Origin: Bacillus sp. AFS073361
Lineage (GTDB): Bacteria > Bacillota > Bacilli > Bacillales > Cytobacillaceae
Length of the DNA: 51,646 bases
Assembly (NCBI RefSeq): GCF_002567005.1
Contig: NZ_NUZU01000043.1
Coordinates: 1 to 51,646, forward strand
Direction: 5' to 3'
The notes under the pieces: generated by a model
Seen by the model: only the letters and a program-made list of their open reading frames with translations
What the model was told of the DNA's origin: nothing
Databases searched by the model: none
Translations under genes and position numbers: made by a program
In this document: positions 32,784 to 42,627 of the stretch, one piece after another
Numbering within the stretch: position 1 is the stretch's first letter
Layout of the letters: every line of letters begins with the position of its first letter

Positions 32784-33761
32784 TTATTCTAGTAAAAGTT
32801 TTAAAATTGCTTTTTGAGCATGCAGGCGGTTTTCTGCTTCATCAAAAACAACTGAATGTGGACCGTCAATAACCTCTGCGGTTACTTCTTCACCACGGTG
32901 TGCAGGCAAACAATGTAAAAAGATAAAATCATCTTTTGCAAACTTGCACAGTTCATTATTTACTTGGAAACCTTGGAATGCCTTCAATCTCTTTTCTGTT
33001 TCTTCTTCCTGACCCATGCTGGTCCACACATCTGTGACTACCACATCTGCGCCTTTAATCGCTTCTTGGGGATCATTTGTAATGATTAGTGAACATCCAG
33101 TTTGTTTCCCCACTTTGATGGCGTCCTCGGTTATTTTACCATTAGGCAAATAGCCTGGTGGACTAGCAATGCTAATATCCATGCCGACTTTCATGGCACC
33201 CTCCATTAACGAGTGGGCCATATTGTTATTACCGTCCCCGATATAACATAGCTTTAAGCCAGCTAATTTCCCTTTATGTTCTAGTATTGTTAACAGATCT
33301 GCCAACACTTGAGTTGGGTGTTGAAGATCGGTTAAGCCATTTATAACCGGTACTGTTGCATGTTCAGCTAATTCCTCTACTGAATCATGTGAAAATGTTC
33401 GAATCATTAATCCATCCACATAACGGGATAACACTTTAGCCGTATCTGATATGCTTTCTCCTCTTCCTAATTGGATATCCTTTGAACTAAGGAATATCGC
33501 ATGTCCTCCGAGCTGCAACATTCCTACTTCAAATGATACTCTTGTACGGGTTGAGGATTTTTCAAAAATCATTCCTAAAACCTTACCGGCTAAATACGGA
33601 TGTGGTTTGCCTTGTTTTTGGAGTTTCTTCATCTCTACTGCTTCATTTAATAGATAAAGGATTTGATCTGTACTGAACTCAGAAAGCTGTAGGAAGTCTT
33701 TTCCTTTCAGCTTCTGAATAGTTTTTTTACTAGTTTCAAATAAATTAATCGCCTCACCCAT
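32784..33761 (-). CDS. argF: Ornithine carbamoyltransferase
   Basis: This 325-residue enzyme makes citrulline from ornithine and carbamoyl phosphate. SSTRTRVSFE binds carbamoyl phosphate and HCLPAHRGEEV contains the catalytic Cys. The start is ATG 33761 after GAGAGGTG; it overlaps the carB stop (ATGGGTGA), so translation is probably coupled. It closes the argC-F operon. No strong terminator follows, so some read-through to argGH is possible. Confidence 0.97.
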   Translation of the reverse strand: MGEAINLFETSKKTIQKLKGKDFLQLSEFSTDQILYLLNEAVEMKKLQKQGKPHPYLAGKVLGMIFEKSSTRTRVSFEVGMLQLGGHAIFLSSKDIQLGRGESISDTAKVLSRYVDGLMIRTFSHDSVEELAEHATVPVINGLTDLQHPTQVLADLLTILEHKGKLAGLKLCYIGDGNNNMAHSLMEGAMKVGMDISIASPPGYLPNGKITEDAIKVGKQTGCSLIITNDPQEAIKGADVVVTDVWTSMGQEEETEKRLKAFQGFQVNNELCKFAKDDFIFLHCLPAHRGEEVTAEVIDGPHSVVFDEAENRLHAQKAILKLLLE

Positions 33762-36700
33762 GAATGGCACCTCTCTCTTCTAACTTGTAATATTCATTCA
33801 CAGATCGTACCCCAAAATCGGATCGTGGACCTTTTTCAAGATCAATAATCGCCTCAATTGTATCTAAGTGTGTAAATACAGGTACCTTGTAGCGAACAGC
33901 ATGCTCGCGAATCTGGAATCCAAATTTAATTTTATTTCGACCTTGATTCGGTATGTTAATAACAGCCTTCATGGACTGGTTTCGGAAAAGATCGAGGACC
34001 TCATCATCGCCCTTAATTACTTTTTCAACAGGAATTCCATTGTCTTGAAAATAGGCAGCTGTTCCTTCTGTTGCAGCAATCTTGTATTGTTTTTTTACAA
34101 GTTGTTGCATGATTGGAAGTGACGATTGCTTATCCCGATCGGCAATAGAACAAAAAAGATAATTTTCCTCAGATTGACCACCTAGGGATGGAATAGATTT
34201 TTCAAGAGCCTCTTGATAGGTTACTCCCATACCAAGTGCCTCACCTGTAGATTTCATCTCAGGCCCGAGCACATGGTCTACACCTTTAAGTTTACTAGAT
34301 GAAAACACCGGTGATTTAACCGAAAAATAATCAGGTTCGTCCATTAGTCCCTTTGTTGAACATAAATCGGTAAGGGTCTCTCCTAATTGAACACGTGTTG
34401 CCCATTCAATCATTGGTATTCCTGTCACTTTGCTCATGATTGGGACCGTTCTGGATGAACGAGGATTGACTTCAAGTACATACACCTGTTCTTGATAGAT
34501 GACAAATTGAATGTTCATGATTCCAATTACCGGTGCTGAGTTAGCTATTTTCCCAGCGTAATCAATTAATGTTTCTTTCACTTTTTCTGAAAGTGACACT
34601 GGCGGGAACACTGAGATACTGTCGCCAGAATGAACACCAGCTTTTTCTATATGTTCAAAAATTCCTGGTACGACGATATTTTTCCCATCACAGATGGCAT
34701 CGATCTCGCATTCTAGTCCAGGTATATATTTATCTACTAATAAAGGCCACATGGAGGCTTGCGAATTTTTCTCAAGCTGCGCTATATATTGGTTCAATTC
34801 CGCTTCTGAAAATATCGTAAACATCGATTGGCCGCCAATGACATAGGACGGTCTTACTAAAACTGGATATCCTAACGCAGCCGCTGCTTTTTTCAGTTCT
34901 TCGGGGTGTGTTACGGTCTGCCCTTCAATATGTGGAATATTTAAATCCTCCAACAGCTGATAGAATTCTTTTCGATCTTCTAAACGATCGACATTTTCCA
35001 CGGTCGTGCCTAAGATATTTACTCCCTCTTCTTTTAATGCATGGGCTATGTTAATTGCTGTTTGCCCGCCAAACTGGATCAATACACCATCGACCTTTTC
35101 TTTATCGATGACATGAAGCACATCCTCAGCGGCGAGTGGTTCAAAATAAAGGCGGTCCGCAACAGAATAATCGGTACTAACTGTCTCAGGGTTATTATTA
35201 ATAACCACTGCCTCGTATCCTTTTTTCTTAATTGCTTTTGCTGCATGTACCGAGCAGTAATCAAATTCAATTCCTTGCCCGATTCGAATCGGACCTGAAC
35301 CAATAACAAGAATCTTTTTCTTGCTTGTTACCTCAACCTCGTCAAATCCATGCCAGGTAGAATAATAGTAAGGAGTGACGGCATCAAATTCTGCTGAACA
35401 AGTATCCACCATCTTATAGCCTGGTTTCAAGTTCAGTTCTTTCCATTTGCTTCTTACTTGTTTCTCTGGAATGGCATATATTTGAGATATTAGCTTATCG
35501 GCGATATTATTTCGTTTTGCCTGTTTAAGCAAGGAAACAGGCACATCACTCCAGGTATAGGACGCCAATTCCGCTTCTAACGTAACGATTGAGCTAATTT
35601 TGTGTAAAAACCATGAATCAATCTCGGTGATTTGTTGAACTTTTTCAAAAGAAATTCCTCTTCTAAAGGATTCTGCAATGATGAAAAGTCTCTGGTCATT
35701 TGCTTGTTCAAGAAGTCCAATTAAGTTCTTTTCATCCATTGTTTTATTTCCCTCAAGACAAAGCCCATAAACATTCATTTCCATCGAGCGAATTGCCTTG
35801 TTTAAGGCTCCTTCAAAGGTCCGATCAATCGCCATTACTTCCCCAGTCGCCTTCATTTGCGTTCCTAAAGTTCGATCTGCTTCAGGAAATTTGTCAAAAG
35901 GGAAGCGAGGTAGTTTCACCACAATATAATCAATCGCTGGCTCAAATGAGGCAAACGTATTACCTGTTATTGGGTTCACAATCTCATCCAAATGATACCC
36001 AATCGCACATTTCGCTGCCATCCGGGCAATTGGATAACCAGTTGCTTTAGATGCAAGTGCTGATGAACGGCTCACCCGTGGATTTACTTCGATAATGTAA
36101 TACTGATTCGATGCTGGATGCAGTGCAAACTGGATGTTACAGCCGCCGATAATCTTTAATTCTTTAATTACTTTTATTGAAGAATCACGAAGCATTTGAT
36201 ACTGGACATCTGTTAATGTTTGCGATGGAGCGACGACAATCGAGTCACCTGTATGAACACCAACTGGGTCCATATTTTCCATATTGCAAACAATGATGCA
36301 CGTATCATTGGCATCTCTCATAACCTCATATTCAACTTCTTTCCAGCCTTTAATACTTCTTTCTACTAATACTTGATGAATAGGACTAGCTGCTAAGCCT
36401 TTTTTTAGAACAGTTTCAAATTCTTCTTCATTGTAAGCAAAGCCGCCGCCATCTCCTCCAAGTGTATATGCGGGACGAATAATAACTGGATATCCAATTT
36501 CTTTAACGAAGGATACCCCTTCCTCGAAGCTGTGAATAATAGCTGATTCAGGAATGGGCTCTCCAATTTCAAGCATCAAACTACGGAATTTCTCTCTATC
36601 CTCGCCATTTTTGATGGACTCGACAGATGTTCCTAATAATTCCACATTGTATTTACTTAAAATGTTTTGTTCGTAAAGTTCAACGGTTAGATTCAAGCCA

Positions 36701-36981
36701 GTCTGGCCGCCTAAGGTGCCAATAATTCCGTCTGGTTTTTCTTTCTTGATGATTTTTTCAATGGTCTCCACATTAAGCGGTTCAATATATACCTTATCGG
36801 CAACTGCTTCATCCGTCATGATGGTTGCCGGGTTATTATTAATTAAAACAACTTCTATTCCTTCTTCTTTCAAAGCAATACATGCTTGTGTGCCTGCATA
36901 ATCAAATTCTGCGGCCTGCCCAATGACAATGGGGCCTGATCCAATCACTAATACTTTTTTTAAGGATTTATTTAATGGCAT
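33754..36981 (-). CDS. carB: Carbamoyl-phosphate synthase large subunit, arginine operon
   Basis: This 1075-residue protein has two ATP-grasp halves (each starting with an IGSGP-type motif: VLVIGSGPIVIGQAAEFDY and ILVIGSGPIRIGQGIEFDY). A C-terminal MGS-like regulatory domain (about residues 935-1070) follows. It makes carbamoyl phosphate from bicarbonate, ammonia and two ATP, with ammonia from CarA. Being inside the arg operon it is the arginine-specific enzyme; a separate pyrimidine copy is expected elsewhere. It overlaps carA by 14 bases and argF by 8. Confidence 0.96.
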   Translation of the reverse strand: MPLNKSLKKVLVIGSGPIVIGQAAEFDYAGTQACIALKEEGIEVVLINNNPATIMTDEAVADKVYIEPLNVETIEKIIKKEKPDGIIGTLGGQTGLNLTVELYEQNILSKYNVELLGTSVESIKNGEDREKFRSLMLEIGEPIPESAIIHSFEEGVSFVKEIGYPVIIRPAYTLGGDGGGFAYNEEEFETVLKKGLAASPIHQVLVERSIKGWKEVEYEVMRDANDTCIIVCNMENMDPVGVHTGDSIVVAPSQTLTDVQYQMLRDSSIKVIKELKIIGGCNIQFALHPASNQYYIIEVNPRVSRSSALASKATGYPIARMAAKCAIGYHLDEIVNPITGNTFASFEPAIDYIVVKLPRFPFDKFPEADRTLGTQMKATGEVMAIDRTFEGALNKAIRSMEMNVYGLCLEGNKTMDEKNLIGLLEQANDQRLFIIAESFRRGISFEKVQQITEIDSWFLHKISSIVTLEAELASYTWSDVPVSLLKQAKRNNIADKLISQIYAIPEKQVRSKWKELNLKPGYKMVDTCSAEFDAVTPYYYSTWHGFDEVEVTSKKKILVIGSGPIRIGQGIEFDYCSVHAAKAIKKKGYEAVVINNNPETVSTDYSVADRLYFEPLAAEDVLHVIDKEKVDGVLIQFGGQTAINIAHALKEEGVNILGTTVENVDRLEDRKEFYQLLEDLNIPHIEGQTVTHPEELKKAAAALGYPVLVRPSYVIGGQSMFTIFSEAELNQYIAQLEKNSQASMWPLLVDKYIPGLECEIDAICDGKNIVVPGIFEHIEKAGVHSGDSISVFPPVSLSEKVKETLIDYAGKIANSAPVIGIMNIQFVIYQEQVYVLEVNPRSSRTVPIMSKVTGIPMIEWATRVQLGETLTDLCSTKGLMDEPDYFSVKSPVFSSSKLKGVDHVLGPEMKSTGEALGMGVTYQEALEKSIPSLGGQSEENYLFCSIADRDKQSSLPIMQQLVKKQYKIAATEGTAAYFQDNGIPVEKVIKGDDEVLDLFRNQSMKAVINIPNQGRNKIKFGFQIREHAVRYKVPVFTHLDTIEAIIDLEKGPRSDFGVRSVNEYYKLEERGAIHG

Positions 36982-38053
36982 ATACTGTCTCTCCCATTGA
37001 TGCTATCTGACTTACGAAATCTTTTAAGATATACTCTGTATCACTTGGCCCCGGATGGGCTTCTGGGTGAAATTGTACAGTTTGAATTGGAAAATTCTTA
37101 TGCTTCAAACCTTCAATCGAACGATCATTAACGTTTCTGTAGCTGATATCAAATACTTTGCTGTCAATACTTTCATCAACTACAACATATCCATGGTTTT
37201 GAGCAGTGATTTTCACTTTTCCAGTCATTAATTCCTTTACTGGATGATTGCCGCCGCGATGTCCATAGGCTAATTTAGTTGTTTTAGCCCCATATGCAAG
37301 GGCTATTAATTGATGCCCTAGACAAATTCCTAGTGTAGGATAATTTTGGCTTACCTTTTTTATTTCCGGAAACCACTTTTTCAATTCCATCGGGTCCCCA
37401 GGGCCGTTACTCAATAGGACACCATCTGGATTTAAGGCTTTGATTTTTTCATAAGGTGTATTGTATGGAACAATGGTAACCGCACAGTTCTCATCCAGCA
37501 GGGCGTTAAGAATTGACTTTTTGTATCCAAAATCCATTAGCACTACATGCGGACCGCTGTTTTTGAAATATTGAATTTTTTTGGTCGATACTTTCTCAAC
37601 CCAAAATGAGTTAGTATTTGATTCTAGATTTTCATTATTCTTTGTTTTGCTTAAATACCCTTTTACCGTCCCGCGGCTGCGAATGGTTTTTACTAAAAGT
37701 CGAGTATCAACTCCCGCAATCCCAGGAACTCCTGCTTCTTTAAGATTTTCAGAAAATTTATTGATGGATTGATAATGGCTTGGTGTTTCACATAAATCAC
37801 CAATGATAACCCCAGACAATGCTGGTGTGACACTTTCATTGTCCATTGCATTTATTCCATAATTTCCGATGATCGGATAACAGAATGTAATGATTTGTCC
37901 AGCGTATGATGGATCGGTGATAATCTCTTGATACCCAGTCATGCTAGTATTAAAAACCACTTCTCCGAGAGAGTCTTTTTCGGCACCAATTAATATTCCT
38001 TCAAAGACTTCGCCCGTTTCCAAAGTAAGGTATCCATTCTGCAAACTACTCAC
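36968..38053 (-). CDS. carA: Carbamoyl-phosphate synthase small subunit, arginine operon
   Basis: This 361-residue glutaminase supplies ammonia to CarB. The class I amidotransferase triad is visible: C244 in LGICLGHQ and H329 in QFHPEAHPGP, with Glu331. GTG 38053 overlaps the argD stop codon as GTGA; AAAGG is only three bases upstream, so TTG 38044 is a conceivable alternative. The overlap with carB suggests coupled synthesis in equal amounts. Confidence 0.95.
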   Translation of the reverse strand: MSSLQNGYLTLETGEVFEGILIGAEKDSLGEVVFNTSMTGYQEIITDPSYAGQIITFCYPIIGNYGINAMDNESVTPALSGVIIGDLCETPSHYQSINKFSENLKEAGVPGIAGVDTRLLVKTIRSRGTVKGYLSKTKNNENLESNTNSFWVEKVSTKKIQYFKNSGPHVVLMDFGYKKSILNALLDENCAVTIVPYNTPYEKIKALNPDGVLLSNGPGDPMELKKWFPEIKKVSQNYPTLGICLGHQLIALAYGAKTTKLAYGHRGGNHPVKELMTGKVKITAQNHGYVVVDESIDSKVFDISYRNVNDRSIEGLKHKNFPIQTVQFHPEAHPGPSDTEYILKDFVSQIASMGETVYAIK

Positions 38054-39249
38054 ACGCCTTTCTCAATACTTTGGAAAGTTTTTTCCAATGCTTTAATAAA
38101 TTCATTTATTTCTTCCGATGTAACAGTTAACGGTGGTAAAATCCTTACCACATTTGGACCGGCTGTAAGAATCAGAAGGTTGTTTTCGAGTGCTTTTTGA
38201 ACGATTTCTAGAGCATTCGATTCAACAACAATTCCTTTTAACAGACCAAGTCCGCGGATGTCTTTTATCAATGAATACTGTTCCTTCAAGACATGCAGTT
38301 GTTTATCTAAGTATGTTGCCATATCGTTTGCTTGATTTAATAGGTTCGTGTCATTTATATGTGTGACCGTTGCGACTCCAGCAGCTGTGGCTAATGGGTT
38401 CCCTCCGAAAGTACTGCCATGACTGCCTGGGTCGAAACCTTTGGCTGCTTCCTCATTAGCGATAATCGCTCCAATCGGAAAACCTGAGCCAAGCCCTTTG
38501 GCAATACTAATGATGTCGGGTTCAATTCCGTATTGTTCATAAGCAAAGAGGGTACCAGTTCTGCCAATCCCTGTTTGAATTTCGTCAACCATCAGGAGTA
38601 TTTCTCTTTCCTTACAAATCTTCGCTAATTTTTTGACCCATTCTTGGTTTGCCGGGATGACTCCACCTTCACCTTGAACAAGTTCTAGGAGAACAGCTGC
38701 AGGCTCAATCGTATAGAGCAGCTCCAACGCTTCTTCATCATTAAATGGCAGATAACTAAACCCTGATACTAATGGAAAAAATCCCTGCTGAATTTTTTCT
38801 TGTCCTGTAGCCGATAAGGTTGCTAGGGTTCTTCCATGAAAGGATTGCTGAAAGGTGACAATTTCAGGTGCTTCTTTTCCCTTCACTTTGTGGGCATATC
38901 TTCTAGCTAATTTAATCGCTGCCTCATTAGCTTCGGCTCCACTATTACAAAAGAAAACCTGGTCACCGCAGCTTTTACCCGTAAGAAGCGCTGCCAGCTT
39001 CTCCTGATTTGGAATATTATAGAGGTTTGAACAATGCCACAAGTTTTGCAATTGCTCCTCAAGTGCAGCTTTTACAACATCTGGGACATGCCCTAGGTTA
39101 CAGGTTGCTATACCGGAAGTGAAATCTAGATATTGTGCTCCCTGTTCATCCCATACATAGCTCCCTTTCCCTTTAACTAGTGTGACAGGGAAGCGGCTGT
39201 ATGTTGCCATCACTGGCGAGGTCAGGGAGGTGGAATTATTGATAGACAT
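38050..39249 (-). CDS. argD: N-acetylornithine aminotransferase
   Basis: This 399-residue PLP enzyme uses glutamate to aminate N-acetylglutamate semialdehyde. The PLP lysine lies in SIAKGLGSGFPIGA, with CNSGAEANEAAIKLAR and the ELVQGEGGV stretch upstream. ATG 39249 shares its A with the argB TAA (TAATG). It is in the middle of the operon and has a normal length. Confidence 0.95.
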   Translation of the reverse strand: MSINNSTSLTSPVMATYSRFPVTLVKGKGSYVWDEQGAQYLDFTSGIATCNLGHVPDVVKAALEEQLQNLWHCSNLYNIPNQEKLAALLTGKSCGDQVFFCNSGAEANEAAIKLARRYAHKVKGKEAPEIVTFQQSFHGRTLATLSATGQEKIQQGFFPLVSGFSYLPFNDEEALELLYTIEPAAVLLELVQGEGGVIPANQEWVKKLAKICKEREILLMVDEIQTGIGRTGTLFAYEQYGIEPDIISIAKGLGSGFPIGAIIANEEAAKGFDPGSHGSTFGGNPLATAAGVATVTHINDTNLLNQANDMATYLDKQLHVLKEQYSLIKDIRGLGLLKGIVVESNALEIVQKALENNLLILTAGPNVVRILPPLTVTSEEINEFIKALEKTFQSIEKGV

Positions 39250-40046
39250 TACGCGATCCCCTCTTCTAAGACAATTTTTGTGCCGGTCATTTTACCGTTC
39301 GTATAATCTATTAAACTGCTTTTTTCCGATCCATTGATAATACTAACTTCAGGAATTTGGTGGACAAGGCCATCAATGGCGGCTTTTACTTTAGGTATCA
39401 TTCCACCATAAATGGTTTTATTATCGATCAGTTCCTCGATGGTTGCCTTTGAAACTTTATCAAGTTTTGTCTTTGCACCATTTTTTTCAACCAAGATTCC
39501 AGGTATATCACTAATGAAGCAAAGATTTGCACCCAATGCTTTGGCAATCGCTGAAGCAGCAATATCGCCATTAATGTTATATCGCTGCCCGCCAGCATCG
39601 ATGCCGACCGGAGAAATGACTGGAACATTACCTTGGGCAATGATTCCTTCGATTACTTTATGGTTGACACCAATTACTTCACCAACGAATCCTAATGTAT
39701 CTGCATTTTCAGTTGGTTCAGCTTGTAATAGGGAACCATCTACACCACTTATGCCAATCGCCTTGCCCCCAACTTCGATAAGGTTTCGGACAACTTGTTT
39801 GTTGACAGAGCCGCTCAATACCATTTCAACAATATCTAATACTTCGTGATTGGTTACTCTTAGACCATTCACAAAAGTGGTGTCAACGTTTAGATTTTTT
39901 AATAAAGATGTAATTAGTGGGCCCCCGCCATGGACGATGATGGGCGTCCATTCGCCTCCTTTATGAAGTGCGACAATATCTTCATAAAAGGACCTTGGGA
40001 GATTATCTAACACACTTCCGCCGCACTTAATGACTATATATTTCAT
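39249..40046 (-). CDS. argB: Acetylglutamate kinase
   Basis: This 265-residue amino-acid kinase phosphorylates N-acetylglutamate. KCGGSVLD and IVHGGGPLI bind ATP and substrate. ATG 40046 follows AGAGGGGGACG. The N-terminal arginine-sensing helix of feedback-inhibited forms is absent, as usual when ArgJ provides a cyclic pathway. It lies 15 bases after argJ. Confidence 0.95.
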   Translation of the reverse strand: MKYIVIKCGGSVLDNLPRSFYEDIVALHKGGEWTPIIVHGGGPLITSLLKNLNVDTTFVNGLRVTNHEVLDIVEMVLSGSVNKQVVRNLIEVGGKAIGISGVDGSLLQAEPTENADTLGFVGEVIGVNHKVIEGIIAQGNVPVISPVGIDAGGQRYNINGDIAASAIAKALGANLCFISDIPGILVEKNGAKTKLDKVSKATIEELIDNKTIYGGMIPKVKAAIDGLVHQIPEVSIINGSEKSSLIDYTNGKMTGTKIVLEEGIA

Positions 40047-40061
40047 TCTTTCGTCCCCCTC

Positions 40062-41291
40062 TTATGTGCGGTAGGATGCGTTGATCTTCACATAATCATA
40101 AGTTAAGTCGCATCCATAAGCTGTAGCGCTATATTCACCTTGGTTTAATTCAACACTCAATTTAACAATTTCGGATTCTAAGTATTCTTTTACTTCTTCT
40201 TCAACAAAGTGGCTTGGCAAACCATTTTCAAATACTGTGAAAGGTCCAATCGCCACTTTTACCGTGTTAGGTTCAACCGCTACACCACTGTAGCCAATAG
40301 CAGTAACTATTCTCCCCCAGTTTGGATCTGTTCCATAAATTGCAGTTTTAACAAGGTTTGAGGATATAATTGCTTTGCCGACTGCACTTGCTGCGTTTTG
40401 ACTGTATGCGCCATTCACTTGAACTTCTACTAGTTTTGTAGCACCTTCACCATCTCTTGCAATTTTTTTAGCAAGTGACTCACAAACAATTTTTAATCCT
40501 TGTTTGAAAATTTGCCATTCTGGGTGATCTTTTGTTAGTTGAGTATTCTCTGCTAATCCATTCGCCATAACGAGAACCATATCATTTGTACTTGTATCAC
40601 CATCAACGGTAATCATATTGAATGTTTGATTTGTTACATCTCGAAGTGCTGCAAGCAGATCTTCTTGCGCAATGTTTGCATCTGTTGTAACAAATCCAAG
40701 CATGGTGGCCATGTTTGGATGGATCATTCCAGACCCTTTAGATGCTCCCCCAATGGAAACAGTTTTTCCATCAATTTTAAATTGAACTCCGATATGTTTG
40801 ACACATGTGTCTGTTGTTAAGATTGCATTTTTAAAGTGATTTTCATCTTGATTCTCTGGATTTAAGAGTTGTTTTATTCCTGTTAACACTTTATCCATCG
40901 GTAACAGTTCACCGATAACACCTGTTGAAGTAACAGCTACCAGATGGTCTTGTAATCCCAACTCGTTTGCAAAACTTTTTTGCATCGCGAATGCATCCAT
41001 TAATCCTTGTTCCCCTGTACATGCATTGGCATTTCCAGAGTTCACGATAATGGCTTGAACCTGGTTTTCCTTTGCGATACTTTCTTGGGTGACTAATAAT
41101 GGAGCAGCTTGAAAGATGTTGGTTGTATATACTCCTGCAGCCGTAGCAGGAACCTCTGAAACGATATATCCTAAATCAAGTCGTTTTCTTTTAATTCCAC
41201 AGTGCATTCCGCCCGCTTTGTATCCCTTTGGTAAGGTTACACTACCTTCTTCTATAACAACGATTTCGTTTGTAGATGTTGCTTGTGTCAA
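40062..41291 (-). CDS. argJ: Bifunctional ornithine acetyltransferase / N-acetylglutamate synthase
   Basis: This protein of 409 residues transfers acetyl from acetylornithine to glutamate. Autocleavage is expected before the Thr nucleophile in HPNMATMLGFVTTDA, giving alpha and beta chains. The start chosen is TTG 41291, eight bases after AAGGGGG, giving TQATSTNE after Met; the frame is open to 41327 with no ribosome site. Bifunctionality is inferred because no argA is visible. Confidence 0.93.
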   Translation of the reverse strand: MTQATSTNEIVVIEEGSVTLPKGYKAGGMHCGIKRKRLDLGYIVSEVPATAAGVYTTNIFQAAPLLVTQESIAKENQVQAIIVNSGNANACTGEQGLMDAFAMQKSFANELGLQDHLVAVTSTGVIGELLPMDKVLTGIKQLLNPENQDENHFKNAILTTDTCVKHIGVQFKIDGKTVSIGGASKGSGMIHPNMATMLGFVTTDANIAQEDLLAALRDVTNQTFNMITVDGDTSTNDMVLVMANGLAENTQLTKDHPEWQIFKQGLKIVCESLAKKIARDGEGATKLVEVQVNGAYSQNAASAVGKAIISSNLVKTAIYGTDPNWGRIVTAIGYSGVAVEPNTVKVAIGPFTVFENGLPSHFVEEEVKEYLESEIVKLSVELNQGEYSATAYGCDLTYDYVKINASYRT

Positions 41292-41347
41292 TTTAATTTC
41301 CCCCTTCAAATTCCCTTCGTTCTCCAATTTAACAAGGTAGTATTTTC

Positions 41348-42385
41348 TTATGGATACATCGGAATGTCAGTGAGCCCCGTTCGCTCATCCCAGCCGTTCA
41401 TCAAGTTCACATTCTGGATGGCCTGCCCGGCGGCCCCTTTAACCAAATTATCGATAACTGATATGATTGTAAGTCGATTCGTTCTTTCGTCAACATGAAG
41501 ACCAATATCGCAATAATTTGAACCGGATACTTCTTTTGTCGAAGGGATATTCCCTTCAGGCCGCACTCTTATAAAATGAGACTCTTGATAAAAACGTTTA
41601 TATAAATCTATAACTTTTTTCGTTGAAATTTTTTCTTTAAGATTTACATACATCGTGCACATAATTCCCCTGGTCATTGGTACAAGATGTGTAGTGAATG
41701 AAATCGTTAGTGGATTTCCACTTTCATCTGAAAGTACTTGCTCTATTTCAGGAATATGTTGATGTGCACCTAGTTTATACGCTTTTAAGTTTTCATTGAT
41801 TTCGGAGTAATGAGTTGTTAAAGAAAGTCCTCTTCCTGCTCCGGATACTCCCGATTTTGCATCAACGATGATCGATTTTTCATCTATTAAATTTGTTTGT
41901 AATGCTGGTATAAGGCCTAGAGTTGTGGCAGTTGGATAACAGCCAGGATTAGCTATTAAGTTAGCAGTCTTTATTTTTTCTGCATAAATTTCACTTAATC
42001 CGTAGGTTGCTTGTTGCAAATATTTATCCTCTGCTGGTGAATGCTTATACCATGATTCATATATATCACCCGACCTGAGCCGGAAATCTCCAGATAAATC
42101 AATACATTTAATTCCAGTCTCTAAAAGCTGTGGAACATACCTGCTACTGACTCCCGAAGGTGTAGCCAAAAATACAATTTCGTTCTTTTCAGACAATCTA
42201 TCAACATCAAATTTTTCAAGTGGTTGATCAGTAACTTCAGATAGGTGAGGATAAATTTCACTAAAGCTAGACCCTGATTGTGAGTTGGAAACAATTGAAC
42301 CAATCTCCAAAAAAGGATGTTTATTGATTAACCTCACTAATTCAATTGCTCCATAACCAGTACCACCAATAATTGCAGCCTTCAA
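41348..42385 (-). CDS. argC: N-acetyl-gamma-glutamyl-phosphate reductase
   Basis: This protein of 345 residues is the NADPH-dependent second enzyme of the acetylated arginine route. IIGGTGYGAIELVR binds the cofactor and NPGCYPTA holds the catalytic Cys. The start chosen is TTG 42385, nine bases after TTAGGAG; TTG 42394 overlaps that site. It is first in the operon, directly downstream of an ARG-box promoter. Confidence 0.95.
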   Translation of the reverse strand: MKAAIIGGTGYGAIELVRLINKHPFLEIGSIVSNSQSGSSFSEIYPHLSEVTDQPLEKFDVDRLSEKNEIVFLATPSGVSSRYVPQLLETGIKCIDLSGDFRLRSGDIYESWYKHSPAEDKYLQQATYGLSEIYAEKIKTANLIANPGCYPTATTLGLIPALQTNLIDEKSIIVDAKSGVSGAGRGLSLTTHYSEINENLKAYKLGAHQHIPEIEQVLSDESGNPLTISFTTHLVPMTRGIMCTMYVNLKEKISTKKVIDLYKRFYQESHFIRVRPEGNIPSTKEVSGSNYCDIGLHVDERTNRLTIISVIDNLVKGAAGQAIQNVNLMNGWDERTGLTDIPMYP

Positions 42386-42414
42386 TTTATCCAACTCCTA
42401 AGTTGCTTTTATAA

Positions 42415-42449
42415 TGAATTATTATACATATTTACATATAAATATTCAA
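42415..42449 (-). promoter_or_regulatory. argC operon promoter with ARG boxes
   Basis: Minus-strand TTGAAT (42444-42449), 17-base spacer, perfect TATAAT (42421-42426). An ARG box (42415-42428, TGTATAATAATTCA) matches TGNATNNNNATNCA perfectly and covers the -10. A second (42435-42448) matches apart from one outer pair and covers the -35. AhrC/ArgR repression by arginine is expected. Confidence 0.88.
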
Positions 42450-42501
42450 TGAAAAAATAGCTTAATTTTCTGTTTTAATTGAAAATTACCCTCTTTATTT
42501 T

Positions 42502-42515
42502 TGTAAACGCTTTCA
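42502..42515. promoter_or_regulatory. CRE site upstream of argC
   Basis: TGTAAACGCTTTCA matches the CcpA-site consensus TGWAANCGNTNWCA at every defined position. It is about 53 bp upstream of the argC -35 and downstream of the DUF4395 terminator. Upstream placement suggests activation, unless an upstream promoter (TATAAT at 42529-42534, minus strand) is used. Confidence 0.68.
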
Positions 42516-42562
42516 TTAATAGGAGTAATATTATACATTTTTTATGCATTCTTATGTATATT

Positions 42563-42591
42563 AAAAAGACAGTGAACGGTTAAGTTCACTG
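42563..42591 (-). terminator. Terminator of the DUF4395 gene
   Basis: CAGTGAAC (42570-42577) and GTTCACTG (42584-42591) form a perfect stem with a six-base loop; TCTTTTT follows on the minus strand. Confidence 0.85.
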
Positions 42592-42627
42592 TACTACTAA
42601 AACTGCATTAAAAATTAGCATTTATTT

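Noticed and set aside
39412..39849. Plus-strand open frame of 145 codons opposite argB
   Set aside because: It is antisense to argB, with no ribosome site and low-complexity Ser/Pro/Thr composition.
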